Shown here in pieces: positions 43,052 to 51,395 of a DNA stretch of 64,000 bases (position 1 is its first letter; each line of letters opens with the position of its first letter). The DNA lies in contig NZ_KB895456.1 in the NCBI RefSeq assembly GCF_000374865.1, positions 124,001-188,000 of the forward strand. The letters run 5' to 3'. The notes below the pieces were generated by a model. That model was given only the letters and a program-made list of their open reading frames with translations. It searched no databases and was not told where the DNA came from. The translations under genes were made by a program, and so were the position numbers. Source of the DNA: Arthrobacter sp. 135MFCol5.1 (lineage in GTDB: Bacteria > Actinomycetota > Actinomycetes > Actinomycetales > Micrococcaceae).

Positions 43052-44245
43052 ATGACAGCAAATGATGGTGACGTGTCGCGATCCTACGGTACTGGCGCAA
43101 GGGAGTTCCGTCCCGGCCGTCCTACCGAGCCCGAATGGACCGAGTTGCTGGAAAGTCTTTGGAAGGATCGGTCCCTGCTGGTAGACGACTTCCTGGAGCG
43201 CTTTTCTTCCATTTCCTATGGTGAAGCAGTGGTTCCCAAGGAGGACATCTACCGGACCGCTGCGGACACCATGGACATGTTCCTCTATCAGATGGCCGGG
43301 TTGGAGCTCCCGCCGGACCTGCAGACGCTTCCCCGCGAGGTGGCCGCCCGGCGCGCCCGCCAGGGGGTCCCCCTGGACGCGTTCCTGGTAGCCATCCGCA
43401 ATGACTTCCGTGTTCTCTGGAAGGGGCTGGAACGGGTTGCGCGGGACAAGGGAATCGGTGTCCTGGTGGCCAACATGGACCGGGTCCTGGATGCCGTCGA
43501 AGGTTACGTGACCAGCATCCAACAGGCCTATGCCGAGGAAGAGGCCCGCCTGGCCCGCAACAAGCAGTTGTACCGGCAGCGCCTGCTTTCCCGGCTGTTC
43601 AATGCGGGCCTTGACACCCCACGGGAAGTCCAGGACCTTGCAGCAGCCCTCGAAGTGCAGGCCACCGGTGCGTTCGAAGTGCTCGCCGTGACCTTGGACG
43701 CCGTATCCCAGGCCCAGCAGCAGTTTGAGCCCGACCACAGCATCTATATGTACGAGAACAACGGAGTCCTGTATGTCTTCCGGCAGCAGCGGAAGGGGCT
43801 GACCTGGCGTCATGAGCCGCCGCCCTTTCCTGCCGGATACGTACCCGACGTTGAGGGATTGGATGCTGTGCCCTCCGCTGCGGCCGCGGCGCTTGTGTTG
43901 GCGCAGCAGAAGCGCCGCGGCACCCGGCTGGCCACGATGGAAGACGTATGGATGGGAATCGCCGGCGCCCTCCTGGAGCAGAAGTTTCCCGGCTTTTCAG
44001 CCCCCATAAAGAACGCACTGGAGAAGTGCACTCCGCTTGAGCGCCAACGCCTGCTGGAGGTGGCACGCAGCTATGGGCGGACCGGATCCATCAAGGAAAC
44101 GGCGGAGGAGCTGTTCTGCCACCGCAACACAGTAGTGAACCGCCTGCACAGCCTTCACGAGGTGATCGGCCTTGACCTCACCGTACCGGCCGAGGCCGCG
44201 CGGGCACTCATCGCCCTTAACCGCTATAGCGAGTTCCGTTCCTGA
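43052..44245 (+). CDS. PucR-family transcriptional regulator
   Basis: 397 residues. N-terminal RsbRD/PucR-like helical sensor region (VPKEDIYRTAADTMDMFLYQM; GVPLDAFLVAIRNDFRVLW). A middle GGDEF-related segment follows, then the C-terminal HTH_30 domain: LLEVARSYGRTGSIKETAEELFCHRNTVVNRLHSL. PucR regulators activate purine/allantoin and related catabolic genes in response to ligand. It diverges from the amidohydrolase operon and precedes the symporter/deacylase pair, so it probably controls both. The -10-like box lies 6 bp before ATG, suggesting a very short leader. Confidence 0.88.
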   Translation: MTANDGDVSRSYGTGAREFRPGRPTEPEWTELLESLWKDRSLLVDDFLERFSSISYGEAVVPKEDIYRTAADTMDMFLYQMAGLELPPDLQTLPREVAARRARQGVPLDAFLVAIRNDFRVLWKGLERVARDKGIGVLVANMDRVLDAVEGYVTSIQQAYAEEEARLARNKQLYRQRLLSRLFNAGLDTPREVQDLAAALEVQATGAFEVLAVTLDAVSQAQQQFEPDHSIYMYENNGVLYVFRQQRKGLTWRHEPPPFPAGYVPDVEGLDAVPSAAAAALVLAQQKRRGTRLATMEDVWMGIAGALLEQKFPGFSAPIKNALEKCTPLERQRLLEVARSYGRTGSIKETAEELFCHRNTVVNRLHSLHEVIGLDLTVPAEAARALIALNRYSEFRS

Positions 44246-44419
44246 TTTGTGCGAATGCCCAAGATAGGGGCCGGAAGTGGGTGGAAATTATCATTGTTCA
44301 GGGCGTTATCACTCACTTACTCTCGAATAACCACCACCGCAGCAGTGCAGGCCACCGCCCTTCGCCCGCCGCGGGACCCGGGATGCAAGAACTCAACCCC
44401 GCTCGAAAGGGCCCACGCA

Positions 44420-45760
44420 GTGACCACCTCACATTCACTTTCCCCCGGTGCAGATGCTCCTCCGGTCATCTCAGGCAAGGACGCGGGAAAAATTGCCCGA
44501 GCCGCGTTCGTCGGGACCGCCCTGGAGTGGTACGACTACTACCTCTTCGGCACCGCCGCCGCGCTGGTCTTCAACCGGCTGTTCTTCACCAACATGGACC
44601 CCACCGCTGCGCTGCTGGCCTCCTTCGCCACATTCGGGGTCGGCTTCGCGGCCCGTCCGCTGGGAGCCATGATCTTTGGCTACATCGGAGACCGTTACGG
44701 ACGCCGGCCCGCTCTGCTGATGACCATCGTCATGATCGGCGCGGCCACGGCCTTCATCGGCCTGTTGCCCGATTTCGGCAGTATCGGCCTGGCGGCGCCC
44801 ATCCTGCTCGCCGTCTTGCGGTTGGTCCAAGGCCTGGCTGTCGGCGGTGAATGGGGCGGCGCCGTGACAATGGCCGTCGAGCACGCCCCCGTTGAAAAGC
44901 GCGGCCGGTATGCGGCGCTGGTACAGGTCGGCTCGCCGGTGGCCACGCTGCTGGCGTCAGGCGCCTTCTCGCTCGTCCTGCTGTTCCCGTCCGAAGCTTT
45001 TGACGCCTGGGGCTGGCGGATCCCATTCCTGGCGGCCTTCCCGATGCTGGGCATCGCACTCTGGATCCGCCTCAAGGTGGAAGAGTCCCCCATCTTCAAG
45101 GACCTGCTCGCCCAAGGCGAAACGTCCAAGGTTCCAGCCTTCGAGGTCTTCCGCCACGCCGCCGGCCGCCTCCTCGTTGCCGTACTGGCCGCACTCCTCG
45201 GCGTGGGTGGCTTCTACATGATCACCACCTTCGCGGTGAGCTACGGATCCAACACCCTGAAGGTGGACCGGAACGTCATGGTCAACGCCACGCTGGTCGC
45301 CGCCGTGGCCCAGATCGGCGTCACATTCCTCATGGGCCGGCTCGCAGAGAAAATCGGGCCGGGCAAGGTCACCATGTGGGGCGGCATCATCAGCGCTCTC
45401 GCCGCGTTCCCCCTCTTCGCCTTGATTGATACGAAATCCCCCCTGTTGATTACGCTGGCCATCACCGTCGGGATCATGCTCATAGCGGTTGCTTACGCCG
45501 TCAACGGCGCCCTGTTGACCGAGCTGTTCCCGCCGAAGCTGCGCTACTCCGGCGTGGCCCTGGGCTATAACATCGCGGGCGCCACCAGCGGATTCATGCC
45601 CTTGCTGGCCACGGCCATGCTGGGCGTCTCCGGCAACCAGTCGTGGGGTGCGGCCCTGATCCTGGCGATCATCTCGCTGCTTACCGCCGTCGGCGGGTTC
45701 TTGGGCGAGCGCCTGCGGGTCCAAGACAAGCAGCTTGTCGGAGACAACAGTGCCCGGTGA
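44420..45760 (+). CDS. MHS-family metabolite:H+ symporter (MFS)
   Basis: 446 residues, start GTG 44420 with AAAGGG upstream. MHS (shikimate/citrate/proline-betaine) signature: FVGTALEWYDYYLFGTAAALVF, the loop GYIGDRYGRRPALL, RLVQGLAVGGEWGGAVTMAVEHAP and LKVEESPIFKDLL. Twelve helices. It imports organic acids or amino-acid-like compounds with protons. It overlaps the following M20 gene by 11 bp, so importer and hydrolase are translationally coupled. Confidence 0.89.
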   Translation: MTTSHSLSPGADAPPVISGKDAGKIARAAFVGTALEWYDYYLFGTAAALVFNRLFFTNMDPTAALLASFATFGVGFAARPLGAMIFGYIGDRYGRRPALLMTIVMIGAATAFIGLLPDFGSIGLAAPILLAVLRLVQGLAVGGEWGGAVTMAVEHAPVEKRGRYAALVQVGSPVATLLASGAFSLVLLFPSEAFDAWGWRIPFLAAFPMLGIALWIRLKVEESPIFKDLLAQGETSKVPAFEVFRHAAGRLLVAVLAALLGVGGFYMITTFAVSYGSNTLKVDRNVMVNATLVAAVAQIGVTFLMGRLAEKIGPGKVTMWGGIISALAAFPLFALIDTKSPLLITLAITVGIMLIAVAYAVNGALLTELFPPKLRYSGVALGYNIAGATSGFMPLLATAMLGVSGNQSWGAALILAIISLLTAVGGFLGERLRVQDKQLVGDNSAR

Positions 45761-47024
45761 GGACCATACACTTCGCATCCTGGAGGCCGTGGACGCCGCC
45801 TTCGATGCCCAGCTGGCCTTCACCCAGGACCTGGTCAGGCACCCGTCGCTGCGCACCCGGGAGGGCAGCGCCCAGGACCTGATGCATGCGGCCATGGCAA
45901 GCCGTGGCCTGGAGATGGACCGGTGGGAGCTGGACGCCGATGACCTGTCCGCCCACGAGGGCTACGGGCCCGCAACGGTTTCCTATGCGGGGATGACCAA
46001 CGTGGTGGGCACGTACAGTCCGGCTGCTGAGCGCGGACGTTCCCTGATCCTCAACGGCCACATAGACGTCGTCCCCGAGGGCCCTTCCGAGTCCTGGTCG
46101 CGCCACCCCTGGGACGCCCCCATCATCGATGGATGGATGTACGGCCGGGGCGCCGGCGACATGAAAGCAGGTCTCGCGGCCAACCTTTTCGCCTTCGACG
46201 CCGTCCGCGCCGCGGGGTTCGAGCCGACAGGCCGTATCCACTTCCAGTCCGTCGTCGAGGAGGAATGCACAGGGAACGGCTCGCTGTCCGCCCTGATGCG
46301 CGGCTACCGTGCCGACGCCGTCATCATTCCCGAGCCCGAGGAGGACATGCTGGTGCGCGCCAACGTGGGCGTGCTCTGGTTCAGGGTCAGGGTGACCGGA
46401 AACCCGACCCATCCCCGCGAGATGGGCACCGGCTTCAACGCCATCGACGCGGCGTATACGGCAATTTCCGCGCTGCGGGAGGTTGAAGAGAAGTGGAACG
46501 CCGACCGCGGTCAGCACCGCTACTTTGAAGACCTGGAGCACCCCATCAATTTCAACTTCGGCGGCATCCAGGGCGGGGACTGGCCTTCAAGCGTCCCGGC
46601 CTGGTGCGAGTTCGACGTGCGCGCGGCAATTTATCCCGGAATCCCCGCGGAGCAGGCATGGGCTGAACTTCAGGACTGCCTTGCCTCCCTTGGCCGGGGA
46701 CCCGACCCGATCAGCGCGGTCGGCGTGAAGACAGGCTTCTTCTCCGAGGGCTATGTGCTGGAGCCTGGGAGTGAAGCGGAGGCGATGCTGGAGCGCACCC
46801 ATGGTCAGGTGTTCGGCAGTGAACTGAAAAGCTTCACCACGCCGGGCTACCTGGACGGCAGGGTCTTCGCGCTCTATGCCAACACGCCGCCGTTGGTCTA
46901 CGGCCCCGTGTCAGAGTCAATCCATGGTTTCGACGAGCGGGTCTCGGTCGAATCCATCCGCCGGGTCACCAAGAGCATCGCCCTCTTCATTGCCGGGTGG
47001 TGCGGTATCGACGAACGGCCCTGA
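45750..47024 (+). CDS. M20-family ArgE/DapE-type deacylase
   Basis: 424 residues, start GTG 45750 with GGAG 7 bp upstream, inside the end of the symporter gene (TTG 45735 is an alternative). M20 metal site: NGHIDVVPEG, GRGAGDMKAGLA, VVEEECTGNGS, IIPEPEEDM. Dimerisation domain begins VRVTGNPTHPREMGTGFNAID. Family enzymes remove acyl groups from amino acids (acetylornithine, succinyl-diaminopimelate types). In this place it probably deacylates the imported compound rather than serving biosynthesis. Confidence 0.88.
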   Translation: MPGEDHTLRILEAVDAAFDAQLAFTQDLVRHPSLRTREGSAQDLMHAAMASRGLEMDRWELDADDLSAHEGYGPATVSYAGMTNVVGTYSPAAERGRSLILNGHIDVVPEGPSESWSRHPWDAPIIDGWMYGRGAGDMKAGLAANLFAFDAVRAAGFEPTGRIHFQSVVEEECTGNGSLSALMRGYRADAVIIPEPEEDMLVRANVGVLWFRVRVTGNPTHPREMGTGFNAIDAAYTAISALREVEEKWNADRGQHRYFEDLEHPINFNFGGIQGGDWPSSVPAWCEFDVRAAIYPGIPAEQAWAELQDCLASLGRGPDPISAVGVKTGFFSEGYVLEPGSEAEAMLERTHGQVFGSELKSFTTPGYLDGRVFALYANTPPLVYGPVSESIHGFDERVSVESIRRVTKSIALFIAGWCGIDERP

Positions 47025-47096
47025 ACCTCACCGCGGGCCTCCGCCCCCTACCGGATCCCGCCCTCGGCCAAGCTCTTTGGGCGGCCTGGTAGGCGG

Positions 47097-47987
47097 CTAC
47101 GCCAAAGGTCCCGGAGTGCCTGATACCTCGAGGACCTGCTGCAGCCCGGTGACCGGGATGTCGGGAAACTCGGCCCGCGCTGGCGCGTACTCAAAAGAAG
47201 CGGCTCCCGATTCCTCCCAGGCCGCGGCGCCCGCCACCCGGGCCAGGAACGGTGAAAACGGCCTGGCAGCCACGGAGAGGACACGCACGGCCGCCGCCGG
47301 GATCCGTTGGACCGATCCACGGCCAGCCCGGGCGACCAGGGCCTCCGCCACCTCGTTGGCAGTGAGCGTCTGCGAGCCCCAGTCGACGACGCGGTTCCGC
47401 AGCGCAGGGTCCCGGAGGGCACGGACCACGACGGCGGCCGCGTCCCGGACCGAGGTATAGGTCACCGGGACTGACCCCGAGCCGAACACGGGCACCTTGC
47501 CCTTCGATTCAAGCGGGGCCGCCATGATCTCCAGCCGCTGTTCCAGGAGCGCCCCCATCCTGATGACCGTCCAGTCCATGCCGGATGAACGGAGCGCATC
47601 CTCGGCGGCCGCTTTGCAGCGCAGGTAGTCAATCGGCCCGTCCGGGGCGGCGCCGTGCATGGACATCATCACCAGGTGGCGGGCTCCGGCTTGGGCGGCC
47701 GCACGGATCAGCCGGACCGCGCCGTCGCGGTCAACCGCGCGCGGGTTTGTGTCCTTGGCCCCACATCCGGAGGCCGCGAACACCACCCCGGTGCAGCACG
47801 CCACCGCTTGCCGGCAGTCCGTGTCCGAGGCGAGGTCCCCACGGAGGAGTTCGACGCCGTCGCCCATCTTTTGGGGGAAAGGCTGGGACGTGCCGCGGGC
47901 CATGACACGGACCTGCTGTCCCGCCTGCAGTAGGAGGGGAACCACGGCGCGGCCAAGGCGGCCCGTGCCGCCGACCACCAGGATCAT
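47097..47987 (-). CDS. NmrA-like NAD(P)H-binding protein
   Basis: 296 residues. Starts MILVVGGTGRLGRAVVPLLLQAG, an atypical-SDR Rossmann motif, followed by VRVMARGTS, GVELLRGDLASD, YLRCKAAAEDALRSSGMDWTVIRMGALLE and VPVTYTSVRDAAAVVVRAL. Lacks the YxxxK pair in the classical place (YLRCK is present). Related to NmrA and quinone-reductase-like SDRs. ATG overlaps the upstream NTF2-like gene by 4 bp; the two form an operon facing the TetR gene. Confidence 0.86.
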   Translation of the reverse strand: MILVVGGTGRLGRAVVPLLLQAGQQVRVMARGTSQPFPQKMGDGVELLRGDLASDTDCRQAVACCTGVVFAASGCGAKDTNPRAVDRDGAVRLIRAAAQAGARHLVMMSMHGAAPDGPIDYLRCKAAAEDALRSSGMDWTVIRMGALLEQRLEIMAAPLESKGKVPVFGSGSVPVTYTSVRDAAAVVVRALRDPALRNRVVDWGSQTLTANEVAEALVARAGRGSVQRIPAAAVRVLSVAARPFSPFLARVAGAAAWEESGAASFEYAPARAEFPDIPVTGLQQVLEVSGTPGPLA

Positions 47988-48433
47988 GGCCGGCCACCTC
48001 CCGCAGCGCCCTGGATTGCTACCCGGACGGCTTGGTTCACGTCGCCGGAGTCCTGGTCCACGGGCTCGAGATAGAACTGGGCTGCGGCGATCTTGTCGTG
48101 GCGGAGGGTGAAAATGGCCACCCCCGCGGCGCGCTGCACGGATCCGTCCGGACGGGTGCCGCGGTTGCTCCATTCCAGCCAGAGTTTGCCGTCCGGTCCG
48201 GTGGCAGCGTCATGGACGGTGAGGGTGAGGTCCGGCAGGCCGGCAAAGAGTGCCGCCCAGTTCTTCCGGACCTGGGCGGAGCCGGTGAAGCTGCGGGCCG
48301 GGTGGACGGGAGTGGTGTTGCGGTAGTCATCCGCGAACTGGGACACCATGTCCTCGAGGTCGTGGCGGGCGGCCGCGGCCAGCATGCGCCGGACCGGGCC
48401 TTCGGGGACGCGGTCTATTCCTGAAGCGTCCAT
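47984..48433 (-). CDS. SnoaL/NTF2-like protein
   Basis: 149 residues, one alpha+beta cone domain: VRRMLAAAARHDLEDMVSQFADDYRNTTPVHPARSF, VRKNWAALFAGLPDLTLTV, LWLEWSNRGTR, AGVAIFTLRHDKIAAAQFYLEPV. SnoaL-like proteins are small enzymes or ligand-binding proteins, often partnered with oxidoreductases. Start ATG 48431-48433 with AAGGAGCAG upstream. First gene of the operon that faces the TetR operator. Confidence 0.86.
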   Translation of the reverse strand: MDASGIDRVPEGPVRRMLAAAARHDLEDMVSQFADDYRNTTPVHPARSFTGSAQVRKNWAALFAGLPDLTLTVHDAATGPDGKLWLEWSNRGTRPDGSVQRAAGVAIFTLRHDKIAAAQFYLEPVDQDSGDVNQAVRVAIQGAAGGGRP

Positions 48434-48484
48434 GATCTGCTCCTTAGGTTCCGTCGCGGGAGGCGGAGAGGCTGGTACGCTGAA

Positions 48485-48508
48485 TTAGATACAGTCAGCT
48501 GTATCTAA
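48485..48508. promoter_or_regulatory. TetR operator palindrome
   Basis: TTAGATACAG-TCAG-CTGTATCTAA: perfect 10-bp arms with a 4-bp spacer, 24 bp before the TetR ATG and 52 bp before the divergent NTF2-like start. Size and position are typical for autoregulatory TetR operators. TATCTAAC could double as a -10 box. Confidence 0.75.
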
Positions 48509-48531
48509 CTGATACAAGGAGCTTAAGCCCG

Positions 48532-49200
48532 ATGGGACCCGCGGTCAATGGTGCGCCACCCCGCTCCCGCGGCTACGACGCCCGCCGCCGGCAGGAGGCG
48601 GCCGAGGAGTCCAGGAAGCGGGTGCTCGCCGAGTCGCGGGCGCTGTTCCTCGCGAAGGGATACGGCCGGACCACCATCGCCGCCATCTCCCATGCCGCCG
48701 GCGTGTCCAAGGAGTCGGTGTACAAGGGGTTCGGCGGGAAGCCGGGGCTGGTCCGGGCCATCTACGAGCAAAGCCTCCTGGGATCCGGCGGCCCTCCCGC
48801 TGAAGAGCGGTCGGACCGTGCGCAGGCCACCGCCGTCGATGCCCGCGAGCTTCTGGAGCAGTTCGGCCGGTTCATTTCCGAAGTGAGCCCGCTGGGCTCG
48901 CCCGTCTACCTGCTCATCCGGGACGCCGCGTCGAGCGGGGACCAGGACATGGCCGCACTCCTGCGCCACGTGGATGACGAGCGGTACCGGCGGATGCTGC
49001 ACAACGCGCACCAGGTGCTCAAACGGGGATTCCTGCGCCCGGACCTGACGGCGGAGGAGGTGGCCGATGTCTTCTTCATGAGTACCTCTGCCGAGCTCTA
49101 CGAGACCCTGGTCCTCAAGCGCGGCTGGAGCGCCGAGCGCTTTGGGACGTTCATGGCCAGGACCCTGGCGGCCAACCTCCTGCCGTCCGCAGGTGGTTGA
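48532..49200 (+). CDS. TetR/AcrR-family transcriptional regulator
   Basis: 222 residues, ATG after AAGGAG. N-terminal TetR helix-turn-helix at about 28-75: RKRVLAESRALFLAKGYGRTTIAAISHAAGVSKESVYKGFGGKPGLV. Helical ligand domain follows (LLEQFGRFISEVSPLGSPVYLLIRDAA). It probably represses itself and the divergent NTF2-like/NmrA-like pair through the palindrome at 48485-48508. Ligand unknown. Its stop codon lies in a REP-like GGTGGTTGAG element. Confidence 0.9.
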   Translation: MGPAVNGAPPRSRGYDARRRQEAAEESRKRVLAESRALFLAKGYGRTTIAAISHAAGVSKESVYKGFGGKPGLVRAIYEQSLLGSGGPPAEERSDRAQATAVDARELLEQFGRFISEVSPLGSPVYLLIRDAASSGDQDMAALLRHVDDERYRRMLHNAHQVLKRGFLRPDLTAEEVADVFFMSTSAELYETLVLKRGWSAERFGTFMARTLAANLLPSAGG

Positions 49201-49228
49201 GCCTGCCGAAACCCAGCCTGTCGAAACC
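49192..49228 (+). repeat. REP-like element after the TetR gene
   Basis: GGTGGTTGAGCCTGCCGAAACC (49192-49213) immediately followed by a second partial copy CAGCCTGTCGAAACC (49214-49228). The first supplies the TetR stop codon. It matches the element at 39025. Confidence 0.6.
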
Positions 49229-49282
49229 GCGCGTAGGCTACTGCTACACCTCGGCAAGCCTCTAACCGGAACGGAGACCCGC

Positions 49283-49585
49283 ATGCACGCCGTGCTCGAA
49301 TACACCTACGCTGACGACTATCTTGAGAGCCGTGAACAGTACCGCGCCGACCATCTCAGGGCGGGGTGGGCAGCGGTGGAGCGCGGCGAGCTTCTGCTGG
49401 GCGGAGCAGCCGGCGAAGGCCCCTTCAAGGGGTTGTTGATTTTCACCGGCGAGAACCCGCTGGAGGCCGCCAAAGCTTTTGCGGAAGCAGACCCCTACGT
49501 CATCAACGGCGTCGTGACGTCGTGGACCGCCAGCCCGTGGACCACGGTATTGGGCAACGAGGCCGCTTCACCTGTCCACCCGTAG
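49283..49585 (+). CDS. YciI-family protein
   Basis: 100 residues, ATG with ACGGAG upstream. Ferredoxin-like YCII fold: FEYTYADDYLESREQYRADHLRAG (with H as the family's conserved active-site-like residue), ELLLGGAAGEGPFKGLLIF, NPLEAAKAFAEADPYVINGVV. Function of most YciI proteins is unknown. Preceded by the REP-like repeat, so probably a separate unit. Confidence 0.86.
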   Translation: MHAVLEYTYADDYLESREQYRADHLRAGWAAVERGELLLGGAAGEGPFKGLLIFTGENPLEAAKAFAEADPYVINGVVTSWTASPWTTVLGNEAASPVHP

Positions 49586-49615
49586 ACGTGACTGTTTGGC
49601 CGCACTGACCTGAAC

Positions 49616-50095
49616 CTACTCGGCGATGTCCTCGGCCCACAGCTCCGGCTTGTCGGACTGGAACGAGCGCATCATGTCCACGCAGCGCTGATCATCCAGG
49701 ACCACCACCTCAACCCCGCGTGCGCGCAGGAGGTCCAGTTCGCCGTCGAACGTGCGCGCCTCCCCCACCAGCACGCGGGGGATCTTGAACTGGATGATGG
49801 TTCCCGCGCACATGGCACAGGGCGCCAAGGTGGTGTAGAGCGTGGTGTCCCGGTAGCTCTTCTGCCGGCCGGCGGCGCGGAGCGCTGACATCTCGCCGTG
49901 CGCGATCGGATCGGCGTTCTGGACCCGTTCGTTGTGCCCGCTGGCGAAGACCTCGCCGTCCCGGGCGATCGCTGCCCCAATGGGGATGCCGCCTTCGGCC
50001 AGGCTCTTCCGCGCGGCCTGGTAGGCGGCCTCGAATGCCGAAAGATCGTTGCTGTCCAGTGCCGGCGCGGCGGTTTCGTGCTGTTCGTGGGTCAT
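49616..50095 (-). CDS. Fcy1-like cytosine/nucleoside deaminase
   Basis: 159 residues. Zinc-deaminase motifs: H66 and E68 in HGEMSAL, C93 and C96 in APCAMC. Length, the DTTLYTTLAPC stretch, IPRVLVGE, EVVVLDDQRC and the C-terminal WAEDIAE resemble fungal cytosine deaminase Fcy1 (158 residues) more than bacterial tRNA adenosine deaminase TadA, which lacks that C-terminal helix. It should therefore convert cytosine (or a related pyrimidine or guanine base) to the keto form. ATG overlaps the stop of the upstream SRPBCC gene by 4 bp. Confidence 0.85.
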   Translation of the reverse strand: MTHEQHETAAPALDSNDLSAFEAAYQAARKSLAEGGIPIGAAIARDGEVFASGHNERVQNADPIAHGEMSALRAAGRQKSYRDTTLYTTLAPCAMCAGTIIQFKIPRVLVGEARTFDGELDLLRARGVEVVVLDDQRCVDMMRSFQSDKPELWAEDIAE

Positions 50096-50598
50096 CGCGG
50101 GGACCTTATGTCGTCGTGTGCGGCGATGGACTCGGCGATCCGTTTGATTGCCTCGAGTGTTTTCGGGATGCCGTCCAGGGCTTGCTGGGTGCGGTCGGCG
50201 ATCTGGGCGTCTGCGTCGGCGCCGTACTTTTCTCCGAACATGGCGATCCCTTCGGGCAGGAATTCCCAGGACTCGGTCAGGACGGTTCCGGTGCCTGCCG
50301 GGGTGAGGGTAAAGCCCCAGCGGACGTATTTGCCGCCCACCACCCAGGCGAACTCGCGTCCCGGCTCGGCGGCCACCACCTGCGAGCGGGTCTCCCAGGT
50401 CCGGTGCGGGAGCTCGTTCCGCCCGGTGAACCACGCGCCGACGTGGCCGGCGCTGGTCTCGTCGTCCCACCAGCACGCTTTGCAGACCGGGCTCCACTCA
50501 CCGGTGCGGGTGACGTCGGAGACCAGGCTGTAGAGCGCCTCGGCTGATGCGTTGACCGTGACGGAATCCTGGTGCTGGCGGGGGCTGCTCTGGTTCAT
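50092..50598 (-). CDS. SRPBCC (polyketide cyclase/START-like) protein
   Basis: 168 residues. SRPBCC fold: VTVNASAEALYSLVSDVTRTGEWSPVC, AWFTGRNEL, TWETRSQVVAAEPGREFAWVVGG, RWGFTLTPAGTGTVLTESW. A hydrophobic-ligand-binding protein of unknown ligand, common in actinobacteria. Translationally coupled to the Fcy1-like deaminase. An upstream frame extends further but lacks a ribosome site; ATG 50598 is preceded by AAGGATGG. Confidence 0.84.
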   Translation of the reverse strand: MNQSSPRQHQDSVTVNASAEALYSLVSDVTRTGEWSPVCKACWWDDETSAGHVGAWFTGRNELPHRTWETRSQVVAAEPGREFAWVVGGKYVRWGFTLTPAGTGTVLTESWEFLPEGIAMFGEKYGADADAQIADRTQQALDGIPKTLEAIKRIAESIAAHDDIRSPR

Positions 50599-50792
50599 GG
50601 CTCCATCCTTGCAGACGGGCACTTCTCCGGCCGCCGGCTGCGCACCAGGAACTGCTCCGGGAAGGAGGAGAACCCAGCGCGGAAGCTCGGCAAAAACTGA
50701 GCCAACCCTGAGGGATCGGAGTGCACCCGGCTTATACGCTTTCCTGGACACCCGGGAGCATAGGATCCGAGCGACAAAAGTTGGGGGAATTC

Positions 50793-51368
50793 ATGCCGGA
50801 ACTGAGCCGGATCTATTGGACGCGTCAGGGGCTACGCCTGGCGTATTCGGCGGTACTGCTGTGGCTCGTCTTCTCGGTGCTGACGGGCTTGATGGCGAAG
50901 GCGGCGCCGGTAAGCGGGGCGGGAGTGGCCGGGGTCGCTGGCGTGTTTCAGGGCATTCTCGGCCGTGTTGGCTCGGCAGCAGTGCTTCCGGTCGCAGCTG
51001 CAGCGGTCCTGGCTATCGTTGCGGCCGTCACGACGAGCCAAGATGTCCGACGTCGGGATCCGGTACGCCGTTTCACCCGCCAGCAGCGCCGCGAAGGGAT
51101 GGCCCGGGCCGGCGGCCTGTGCGAACTGGAAGCGGGCTTCGGGCGCCGCTGTGGCCGCCCCGCCGAGCACGGCGACCACTTCTACCCGTGGTCAAAGGGC
51201 GGCTCCACCAGTCTCCAGAACTTCGTTGCCGCGTGCGCCAGGTGCAACCGCGCCAAGCGGGCGAGGATCCCGTCTCCGGGCCAGCAGCGCCGGATGGAAC
51301 GACGACGGCGTGACTACCTTCCGCCGTCGGCCTCAGTCAGCGTGGGCGAGCGTCAGCCGCTGCCCTGA
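50793..51368 (+). CDS. Membrane-anchored HNH endonuclease
   Basis: 191 residues, ATG with TTGGGGGAATTC upstream. Two hydrophobic helices at about 17-36 and 60-80 place the rest in the cytoplasm or outside. The C-terminal HNH domain has zinc cysteines C110, C120, C148 and C151, and the catalytic string D128-H129, N143, N152 (GDHFYPWSKGGSTSLQNFV; CARCNRAK). HNH enzymes cut DNA. A membrane-tethered HNH is unusual and suggests action on entering or exported DNA. No toxin/antitoxin partner is adjacent. Confidence 0.82.
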   Translation: MPELSRIYWTRQGLRLAYSAVLLWLVFSVLTGLMAKAAPVSGAGVAGVAGVFQGILGRVGSAAVLPVAAAAVLAIVAAVTTSQDVRRRDPVRRFTRQQRREGMARAGGLCELEAGFGRRCGRPAEHGDHFYPWSKGGSTSLQNFVAACARCNRAKRARIPSPGQQRRMERRRRDYLPPSASVSVGERQPLP

Positions 51369-51395
51369 GCCCAGGGCCGGAGCGGGTGCTTCCGG

